From Branchiostoma belcheri (lineage: Eukaryota > Chordata > Leptocardii > Amphioxiformes > Branchiostomatidae), in the NCBI RefSeq assembly GCF_001625305.1, contig NW_017802602.1, forward strand, positions 1,205,068 to 1,269,067: a stretch of DNA of 64,000 nt. The letters run 5' to 3'. Position 1 is the first letter of the stretch, and each line of letters starts with the position of its first letter. Position numbers and translations under genes: made by a program. Positions 12,351-21,300 of this stretch are shown here, piece after piece. The notes under the pieces were generated by a model. It saw only the letters and a program-made list of their open reading frames with translations. It did no database searches and had not been told where the DNA came from.

Positions 12351-14886
12351 ACACACACACACACATATATATATACTCACATATATAAACACACATATAT
12401 ACTAGTATATACACACACATATATATACACACATATATAAACACTCATATATACTAGTATATACACACACATATATATACACACATATATATATACACAT
12501 ATATATATCTTTTATACAGCTCTTAATTTCGCCCTTCCAACTGGCTGGCTAAACTGCCCTAGTACATTATTCTCCCTATTGGTTACTTGTACTGTTTTTT
12601 TTAGCCCGCGTTGTTGGTAAGATTTCTTCACCGTCTTACAGAATTGCTACGGCGAGGCTTCATCCTGCAAAACTTTTTAAAATCCGGTTCAAGTGGGAAA
12701 ATTCTCAGCCGGCTGCTTCGATATGCCAAACCGAGAAAAAGAAGAAGAAGAGGAAATGCAAAAATCGGCTGAAGCGTCAGTCGGCACCTAACCTCGGTCC
12801 GTACAGCACATGCGCAGTCGTCGGGAACGGCGGCATCCTATTGGACAGTCACTGCGGTGACGACATCGACGCGAAGGATTACGTCATCCGCGCGAACCTT
12901 CCCGCCCTGGAGGGGTTTGAGACAGACGTCGGGCGGAGAACTAACATGACATTCGTCAACACGAACGTGGTCAAGAGACTGGATATCGCTTCTAACTTGC
13001 AAGACAGGACTCGCGACCCGTATCCGACTCGCTTGCGACACTTTAACAACACCGTGATTGTCGGGAACAGAGAGTCGAAACTTGTGTTACAAGCGGCTGC
13101 ACGGACGAACGGACTTACGCTCTACTTTTGGACCTGCAAGCACGACCTTAGAAAAAACAAAATCATCAATCCGTAAGTACACCATGCTTCTTTTAAAAAC
13201 TTGTTTGGGATCTCTTTCCTGTCGAAAACAAGCCAATATTGCCACAGCCACATTAGTAATTGCAGACTTATTCTAATAGTCTAGTAGCCTGAATGCCGTT
13301 ATTTGTTCCAAGACCCAGGCGAATGGTTTAAAATGCTATGCTATTCATCAATCAGTGCCTGTTTTGAAACTAGATAGAAACTTTTGCAGGTCTTCTGGCC
13401 TCCCCCCCTCCTAACAGGGTAGGGGTAAGTCGGATTTAAGCAGCTCCCAACCCTCATTACGATTCATACAGTTTGGGGGTACGTGTTTGCTACTTTTTGG
13501 CGACGTCTCAGGGAGGAGCCTAATGGCACAGTATTGTGACTGTGTAGTTTGCAAGAATTCTAGGAATGGTACAGGCATTTTGTCCACAGGAATGGAATGT
13601 CCACGGGCATTTCCCTGACCCATATCTATGCCCACATTCCTGGAAACCCTTGGGAAGACCCAGAAGACCTGTCTACCAAGGATGGCCCTACTTTCTGTGA
13701 CCCCGGGGCTCGTTCACTATACACTCGGGGGAGGAGTGCGCTCACTATATCTGTCTTGCTCAAAATCATGAAATGATGGCAGTGCCATGCAAACAATAAC
13801 CCTAACAGCAACCACCGTCGCCATGGCAATGTATGTTTTCATTGCCAGTCTTTTTAAAACAGTCATTGATTGATGAATATCTTACTAACTGTTAATCTAT
13901 ATGTGATCTGTTCTCTGATTTGCACCTCAGGATCGCGTCCCGGGTGGCTGGTTGGCGGTTCCACAGTCGGCCCTCCTCCGGCCTGACGACCGTCCTCATC
14001 ACCAGTACCTTCTGCAGTCACCTGTCTCTGTACGGCTTCTACCCTTACAGGTCCGGTCGCGAATACATGAAATATTAAGTGTCCAAAATGCTCCCTTACT
14101 TCCCCACCATTCCTTGTCCGGTCGCGGGTTGGGAATATCTATTTATCTATTTATTTTATTTATTTACTAGACTTTCCAATGCAACAGCAAGTAGCATGGC
14201 CATGGAGGAGAGACAAAACAGGTGCATAATTGCACCTCTGCCAGTTGTCTCTCTACATGCAAAATACATACTAAAACAGTAATGATACAAAAATAGACAA
14301 TTCAACTGACAACGTACTATAACATATTAAGATATATAACAATAAATGTATACATGAAATACAGAAATACATGAAATATTAAGCCGTGATAGAATTGCTT
14401 TTAAACGTTAAAGAAAATGATTTGTTTTATATTATAAATGAATATTATTTTTGAATATTTTAAAGGAACCTGCAATTCAGACAATAGGATGTGAGAGAGC
14501 TTCTTATTCTGAATAAACCATTCATTCATTCATTCATTTATTCGTTCATTCGTTCATTCATTCATTCATTTCATTCATTCATTCATTCATTTCATTCATT
14601 CATTCATTCGTTCATTCATTCATCCATCCATCCATCCATCCATTCATTCATTCATTCATTCATTCATTCATTCATTCATTCATTCATTCACAGCAGGGAC
14701 GCCGACAACAAGCCCATCCCGTACCACTACTTCCCCGACGATGGTGTTGACGAGGCGATCGTCAACAGGAAAAAGCACCACCTACCGACGGAGTACCGAC
14801 TGTACAGGGAGCTCCACACACGTGGGGTTTTAACGTTACAGGAAGGAAAGTGCGAGAGGCAGGAAAATAGTTCTTTATCAAGTTAG
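11159..14886 (+). CDS. Alpha-2,8-sialyltransferase, ST8Sia family (GT29), five exons
   Basis: It transfers sialic acid from CMP-sialic acid to sialylated glycans as a type II Golgi membrane enzyme. Coding exons: (11159)-11262, 11653-11748, 12642-13172, 13931-14050 and 14697-14886, all with GT-AG borders and compatible phases. The total is 346 codons from the ATG at 11159. In-frame ATGs at 11054, 11090 and 11117 would lengthen the cytoplasmic tail; 11159 gives the short tail usual for the family, but 11117 has the better start context. Visible parts: signal anchor KLSVVSLAVFATLLVLQQAL, sialylmotif L from CAVVGNGGILLDSHCGDDID (12811 on), motif S at RPSSGLTTVLITSTFC, motif III near PYHYFPDDG, and motif VS as HX4E (HHLPTE). 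N-glycosylation sequons occur as NST, NMT and NNT. The family is certain from the motifs; the subgroup within ST8Sia1-6 cannot be fixed by eye. Confidence 0.92.
11653..11748 (+). CDS. ST8Sia-like exon 2 (stem region)
   Basis: The acceptor TTTTGCCAG|T fits the phase left by exon 1. The alternative AG at 11658-11659 would cause a frameshift to a stop. The 96 bases encode a polar Ser/Thr/Gln-rich stem with an NST sequon, and end CTGAG|GTCAGT like exon 1. Confidence 0.8.
12280..12512. repeat. CA/TATA microsatellite in ST8Sia-like intron 2
   Basis: A CA dinucleotide run at about 12311-12364 is followed by CACATATATA arrays. Confidence 0.9.
12642..13172 (+). CDS. ST8Sia-like exon 3 (stem end and sialylmotif L)
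   Basis: The acceptor is GTCTTACAG|A and the donor AATCC|GTAAGTA. A lysine-rich stem leads into sialylmotif L (12811 to about 12960), which binds CMP-sialic acid, including the conserved Cys, VGNGG and DVG residues. It continues to a WTCKHD segment. Confidence 0.93.
13173..13930 (+). other. ST8Sia-like intron 3, no further feature
   Basis: Bounded by GTAAGTA and CACCTCAG. No transposon or RNA gene was recognised. Confidence 0.5.
13931..14050 (+). CDS. ST8Sia-like exon 4 (sialylmotif S)
   Basis: The acceptor is CACCTCAG|G and the donor CTTACAG|GTCCGG. The 120 bases encode sialylmotif S: RPSSGLTTVLITSTFC, then LYGFYPY. The motif S cysteine, which pairs with the motif L cysteine in the family, is present. 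Confidence 0.92.
14518..14690 (+). repeat. (ATTC)n microsatellite adjoining the exon 5 acceptor
   Basis: About 170 bases of ATTC units with ATCC and GTTC variants, preceded by TTATTCTGAATAAACC, which resembles the 3' end of LINE copies elsewhere in the window. It runs to within two bases of the CAGCAG acceptor and so supplies its polypyrimidine tract. Confidence 0.9.
14697..14886 (+). CDS. ST8Sia-like exon 5 (motifs III and VS, stop)
   Basis: The acceptor is a CAGCAG tandem site directly after an ATTC microsatellite. Use of the first CAG would add one serine. The exon encodes YHYFPDDG (motif III), HHLPTE (HX4E of motif VS) and a C-terminal GKC, then stops at TAG 14884-14886. Confidence 0.9.
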
Positions 14887-14943
14887 ATAAGATAAAAAAA
14901 TCAGGCTTCCAAACCCAAAACAAACAGTAAAAAGAGAACATCG

Positions 14944-15710
14944 GAGTACCGTCTGTACAGGGAGCTCCACACACGTGGGGTTTTAACGTTACAGGAAGGA
15001 AAGTGCGAGAGGCAGGAAAATAGCTCTTTATCAAGTTAGATAAGATAAAAAATCAGGCTTCCAAAACCCCAAAAGAACAGTAAAAAGAGAACATTGGAGT
15101 ACCGTCTGTACAGGGAGCTCCATAGAAGAGGGGTTTTAACGTTACAGGAAGGAAAGTGCGAGAGGCAGGAAAATAGCTCTTTATCAAGTTAGATAAGATA
15201 AAAAATCAGGCTTCCAAAACCCAAAAATAACAGCAAAAAGAGAACATTGGAGTTACCGTCTGTACAGGGAGCTCCACAGAAGAGGGGTTTTAACGCCAAA
15301 AAACAGTTACTCAGGGGTTTTAACGTTACAGGAAGGAAAGTGCGAGAGGCAGGAAAATAGAAACAGTTCTGTATCAACTTAGATAAGGTAAAAAGTCAGG
15401 CTTCCAAAACCCAAAAAGAACAGTAAAAAGAGAACATTGGAGTACCGTCTGTACAGGGAGCTCCACACACGTGGGGTTTTAACGTTACAGGAAGGAAAGT
15501 GCGAGAGGCAGGAAAATAGCTTTTTATCAACTTAGACAAGATAAAAAAATCAGTCTTCCAAACCCAAAACAAACAGATAAAAAGAGAACATTGGAGTTAC
15601 CGTCTGTACAGGGAGCTCCACAGAAGAGCGGTTTTAACGTTACAGGAAGGAAGGTGCGAGAGGCAGGAAAATAGAAACACTTCTTTATCAACGTAGATAA
15701 GATTTTTTAA
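14944..15710 (+). repeat. About five tandem copies of the last ST8Sia-like exon end and 3' UTR
   Basis: Units of about 155 bp begin at about 14944, 15097, 15251, 15440 and 15597. Each carries the GAGTACCG(T)CTGTACAGGGAG codons, most of the VS-motif coding sequence, GGAAAGTGCGAGAGGCAGG, and the AT-rich 3' UTR piece. The exon itself (from 14791) is copy zero. The HHLPT codons of motif VS are not included. Copies are highly similar, pointing to recent amplification. The unit at 15251 also holds an internal partial repeat. Confidence 0.9.
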
Positions 15711-17696
15711 AAATCAGTTACGTAACGGGAGGGGTCCTAATTCCGACCTATGTTCCATGCAAATGCACAAACCTTTGGTAATAGTTAATCTGACCAAAAG
15801 CCCGAGCAACATGAGCTATAATATTGACGGATAAAGATCACAACGATTAGAGCTGCACATTTGTGTATTTCACTTCAGTGTAGCGCCTTGCAACCAAGCG
15901 TTCACGAAACTTACGGCAAGTTTTTGGTCATTTTGATGAAGGCTAGAGAGTATAGTAGAATGTGAGTGTAAAAAAACGAGGGCGTCCGTTCTACCAGGGT
16001 TCTACCTTCCACACGCACACACACACATATATATGTATATATATAGAGAGAGAAAGAGAGAGAGATGAGAGATATATATATAGCTATATATATGTATATA
16101 TGTAGTGATTTTACTTTTTTTTTGTCAGGCAACGGAAAAGGGAATTGCTTTTACGTACTACGTCAGTGTTGTGATATCTTTTGAGTATTTTCGAAACACA
16201 AACATCAAGTTTGTGATAGATTATTTGTTGGTTTGTCAATAATCAATTATTGATATAAAGGATAATCAATAATGCAAATATTCTATTGGCGGTAAAAAAA
16301 ACATCACACCAAACATGAGTTTTTCCAACATATTTACTATTTTGTCAGCTTTGTACAATATTCATACTATTCTGCTTTATTCTGACAGTTTCTTGTTATT
16401 TTGCATCATAAACCTCTTGTCTTATGTAATTCTATCTGATATTCCATATATCCAACAAAACGTACTTTAAAAGTGGATGGAATAATGTCTAAAAATAAAA
16501 TTATCATTACAAGATAAACAAAGACATTTGATAAATTGTCTTACTAAATATATCAGCACCGTATATTTGCGGCAACTTGTTTTCAGTTGAAGTTACACCA
16601 TTCTAGTCAAATATCACTCTAGTCTTCAATACAGACTGGCGAATATTCTAGTCAAAATCACATTGAGGTATCTTTTAGGTAATTATCATGTAATAGACAC
16701 GTAAAACCATACACCTAATATGGAAGCCTCATTTACATATCGTCATAGCAACCCCCCACCTCTCCACCAATCAGGGCTAGCCATACAACAGCCCCTCTGT
16801 CCTACCCAAACCTTTTTTATTACATACATGTATACATGCTGTCCAAATATTACATTCAGGCATACTGGCCTTGCGTAGCCGCTACCTTACCTTTGTTTTG
16901 TTTTTTTCTTTACTAAAAATTCCTGCCGTTTTGTTCAATTCACGGCATAGAATCTTGTCTCTTTGTATCGACACGCTATCCACAAAATAAGTACACAAAT
17001 TACAATATCGAAAATTTACAACCTGTATGTCTAATATGCTCTAGATACATAATTTCAGTTGATTGTCGCTCACCAAGCCTAGATTTGATTTTTCAGACAT
17101 CAACAAATCGTTAACTTGGCTCGTGCATTGCTCTATACTTATATATATCATACATACACATACCACTTATGTTGTACATAGTAGATCTCTTTTAGTTACA
17201 CCTACTACACAAATCAACATGACAGCCTAGGAACAAAGGCCAGCTAGCCAGAAGTCAACATTTTCACGATTCATTTTCCATATAAGTACAATAATATACA
17301 ATTTTCTAAACTCCCACCCCTTAGTTAAACACCAAGACTTTTTCAGCGAATGACCACGGATCTAGAAAAGATATGGTTGGTCACGGGTAAAAGTTTGACG
17401 AGGTATTAGAACGGACCACAGGAAGAATAGCTACTGCCCTGTACATGTATGCTAAATGTGGATCCCGAATGTGGGTAGACCTAGAACTACCCTCCGCAGA
17501 AAATCCTAAACGATGGGAAAAAACTGGGGGTTTGATACACTAGAAGACATGTCTGCTGCGGCCCAAAACAGAAGTACCTGGAGAAGTTCTGTCAGAACTA
17601 CTCGTCGACCGATACAACAGTAGTTGCGGGAGGATCTAAGGTAAGGGTCTTTTGCACCAGAGAATCTGCTTGGACATTGTTCGAAGTCTAACTGAT
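15711..17696. other. Intergenic stretch between convergent genes
   Basis: AT-rich, with a CA/TA/GA microsatellite at 16009-16104. A TTTATT at 16816-16821 (AATAAA on the minus strand) could be a Notum poly(A) signal, though this is uncertain. No coding exon was recognised. Confidence 0.4.
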
Positions 17697-17705
17697 CTAA
17701 CATGC

Positions 17706-17787
17706 ATGCGAACTAACTCGTCCGGATCCATGCCCATCTGTTCGGCAATAGCGTTCATGTCTATACCCACAAGCTCCATCAAGTTTT
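17706..17787 (-). pseudogene. Partial second copy of the Notum terminal coding exon
   Basis: On the minus strand this matches the last codons of Notum (MELVGIDMNAIAEQMGMDPD and following ELVRM) over about 25 codons. All five base differences from 18045-18140 are synonymous third-position changes. Homology continues past the stop (CAGTTAGACTTC), but an insertion of about nine bases removes the stop codon. Upstream similarity ends at about 17787. No acceptor gives the right phase for splicing from exon 12, so I treat it as a duplicate fragment or a merged allele. Confidence 0.8.
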
Positions 17788-17807
17788 TCTGAATTCTACT
17801 CTCCAGT

Positions 17808-17986
17808 TAGCCTCTGCCTGGCTTCGGGAGGCGGCTGGAAAGAGTAGAAATTGGCCAGATAGAGAGAGAGATAACACGCCGGGTGCGGCAAAAGGTACTC
17901 TCCAGCAGACCAACTCCCCCGGCATGTTATCTGTCTATTTAGCCAATTTCTACTCTTTCTAGCCGCCTCCCGAAGCCTGGTAGAGT
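17808..17986. mobile_element. MITE family A, in the Notum 3' UTR
   Basis: Family A elements are 160-240 bp foldbacks with ends like TAGCCTCTACCAGGCTTCGG and inner motifs GAGTAGAAATTGGCC and AGAGATAACATGCC mirrored on the other side. This copy has decayed ends. It lies 59 bases downstream of the Notum stop on the minus strand, so it is probably transcribed as a 3' UTR hairpin. Confidence 0.85.
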
Positions 17987-18044
17987 CTTTCTACTATTCA
18001 GCCCCCCTGAGGAAGGCCTTACAATAAACATTGGATCTGGAAGT

Positions 18045-18351
18045 CTAACTGGTCAGCATGCGAACTAACTCGTCCGGATCCATGCCCATCTGTTCGGCGA
18101 TGGCGTTCATGTCTATCCCGACAAGTTCCATCATCAGCGGGATGAAGTCCATCTCCTCCCCGGTGAACGGGTTGTGGAGTTTGGGGCAGGTGGGGTTACA
18201 GTGCGGCCAGGGGCAGCTGTCCACCAGTTGGGAGTCACACGTGGGAGGGTCCTGCGGCTCCGCACGGCCCCACAGGAGACTCCTCTGTTTCCTGTTTCTC
18301 CTGTTCCGTCTATTCCTGCGGCGACCTCTCCTCCCTTCCCGTCTGTTGGTC
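18045..18351 (-). CDS. NOTUM: Notum exon 13 (C-terminus, stop)
   Basis: It begins with a strongly basic run (RRGRRRNRRNRRNRK), followed by VDSCPWPHCNPTCP and the conserved C-terminal tail to TAG at 18045-18047. The acceptor is CCTTTTTCAG. Confidence 0.95.
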
Positions 18352-21300
18352 CTGAAAAAGGGAAAAAGGAAAGCGTGATTCCAATCAAGTTTTAGCTAAG
18401 TGAAAAGCTACTCTTCCACTGGTGGTGACAGAGAAGACTAGCCTAGGTGCCATTCTGTAGTTTCTGCCAGCTCCTTAATGTTGCTGGGCTCCGTGGTAGT
18501 CAGCGACATTAGGGAGCGGGCGGAAACTACGGAGGATGTCACTAGGCTAAGTAGGGGATTTACAGGGTCATTGTACCGGGAAAAATTTCCCTAGCTCTTT
18601 TCGTACCCGCGCATGGTTCTGGATAAAGCACGGATCTGGATATCCATGGACTATCCAGAACCGTGCCTGAGCATGGTTCTGGATCATAAAGCACAGTTCC
18701 TGAAGCAACAGTCACCAACAACTTATTGTTCCTGCCCTTAGTGCTGATCCGCCTTCAAACAGAGCAAAGTGATGGGGAAATTGTCACCATAACAAGTGAT
18801 GAGCAACGAGAGAGCAATAGTATCCTTTCTTTGTAATCATTCAGTCACTGGATGGGAAACCGGACTTGCGCTTTTGAATACCCTTAATTCAACATTGTAC
18901 ATATTTTGAAGTGTATGTTTATTTTCTTTATTGTATGTATTTGTTTAGTGGTGGTGTCAAAATAAGTTCCCAACTTGAGTGCGCCACTACTACGTCCTGT
19001 ATTTTGTTCGTGTGTATGATCAATAAAAAAAGAGACACACCTCTCCACGGGGTCGCCGCTGCCAAGGTCCTTGCCTTCCCTCCGCCGGTCCTTTCCCCGC
19101 TCCCCGCCGGCGTAGCTGCTGGGGTCGTCCGCCATGGGTCCCGCCTCCTCCCGGTGCTTGCTGCGGTGTCGGCCGTGGCGGAGCGGCCGGTCGGACGGGC
19201 TGCTGGCTGCCGCTGCGGTGGACTGTTCCCAGCAGTGCAGGGCGCTCGGCAGGGAGACGCCCTTCATCCGGACTGTCATCCAGTCGCTGGGGTACAGAAA
19301 CATGCAAGTGAAAAATCATTTCAGACACCTTCTGATCTTCATCAGCACTTTATGATTATAGTGGATAATTAATAATTGCCCAAAGGTACACTTACCTGCC
19401 GGGTAATTGTGGTTGTCCCTTACAGGTCCACGAGTGCTATCACTGGCCAAATACCTGATTAATGTGCAGTTTTCCTTAATATGCATATACTACGCCAAGA
19501 GTCAAAGTTCAAAGGTTACCCCTATCCCATAATGCCCTAGTCCTCATTCTTTTTCTTTGGCGCAGCAGGAGGTGCTGGACGCCAATAGGGCAGGGAAGTA
19601 GTGTAGTACTACTAAGGGAAGGGAAGGCCAGTGATAGCACTCGTGGACCTGTAAGGGACAACCACAATTACCCGGCAGGTAAGTGTACCTTTGGGCAATT
19701 ATTAATTGTCCCTCACAGCTCCCCTTCGTGCTATCACTGGCCAAATACCTGATTAATGTGCAGATTTTGAAGCCACGTCCAGCACCGCTCTCCCGAAGTC
19801 ACTCTCTTCGAGGTCCCTCTTGTAGAAGGTTGCAAAGGTGGACTCGCTGGACCAGTCCGCTGCCCGTAGAATTTCTGTAGTAGAGAGGCCACTTCTCTCT
19901 GCTGCTGAAGATGCCGCACCTCTGGTTGAGTGGGCACTGTACTGGGCAGTATCGATGCCTGCTAGGCTCATCACGCTTTTGATCCAGCGTGCGATGGAAC
20001 TTGTTCCCACTGCTTTATGTGGCTTTTTGAAAGACACAAATAAGTATTTTTCATCCCTCCTTAGAGGCTTGGTCCTGGCCAAGTACTTTTCGACATAAGT
20101 CTTAGGACACAGTTTTTTGTCCTGAGGGAAGGAAGGCAGAAAAACCTTCTTAGTAAGGTTTGTTGGCCTTGAAGTCTTTGTCAGTTCTGACAGTACGAAC
20201 AATACTNNNNNNNNNNNNNNNNNNNNNNNNNNNNNNNNNNNNNNNNNNNNNNNNNNNNNNNNNNNNNNNNNNNNNNNNNNNNNNNNNNNNNNNNNNNNNN
20301 NNNNNNNNNNNNNNNNNNNNNNNNNNNNNNNNNNNNNNNNNNNNNNNNNNNNNNNNNNNNNNNNNNNNNNNNNNNNNNNNNNNNNNNNNNNNNNNNNNNN
20401 NNNNNNNNNNNNNNNNNNNNNNNNNNNNNNNNNNNNNNNNNNNNNNNNNNNNNNNNNNNNNNNNNNNNNNNNNNNNNNNNNNNNNNNNNNNNNNNNNNNN
20501 NNNNNNNNNNNNNNNNNNNNNNNNNNNNNNNNNNNNNNNNNNNNNNNNNNNNNNNNNNNNNNNNNNNNNNNNNNNNNNNNNNNNNNNNNNNNNNNNNNNN
20601 NNNNNNNNNNNNNNNNNNNNNNNNNNNNNNNNNNNNNNNNNNNNNNNNNNNNNNNNNNNNNNNNNNNNNNNNNNNNNNNNNNNNNNNNNNNNNNNNNNNN
20701 NNNNNNNNNNNNNNNNNNNNNNNNNNNNNNNNNNNNNNNNNNNNNNNNNNNNNNNNNNNNNNNNNNNNNNNNNNNNNNNNNNNNNNNNNNNNNNNNNNNN
20801 NNNNNNNNNNNNNNNNNNNNNNNNNNNNNNNNNNNNNNNNNNNNNNNNNNNNNNNNNNNNNNNNNNNNNNNNNNNNNNNNNNNNNNNNNNNNNNNNNNNN
20901 NNNNNNNNNNNNNNNNNNNNNNNNNNNNNNNNNNNNNNNNNNNNNNNNNNNNNNNNNNNNNNNNNNNNNNNNNNNNNNNNNNNNNNNNNNNNNNNNNNNN
21001 NNNNNNNNNNNNNNNNNNNNNNNNNNNNNNNNNNNNNNNNNNNNNNNNNNNNNNNNNNNNNNNNNNNNNNNNNNNNNNNNNNNNNNNNNNNNNNNNNNNN
21101 NNNNNNNNNNNNNNNNNNNNNNNNNNNNNNNNNNNNNNNNNNNAGCTGTGGTGTTGTCCAGCTTCATTTTTTACCAGTCCTCTTGGAACATTTTGGGCAA
21201 AGGACTGAAGGGAAAGGAAGGCCGCTTTCAGTTCTAAGACATTGATGTGGTCGGCCTTCTCCAGGCTTGACCATCGCCCCCCCGCCTTTTTTTCTTGTGA

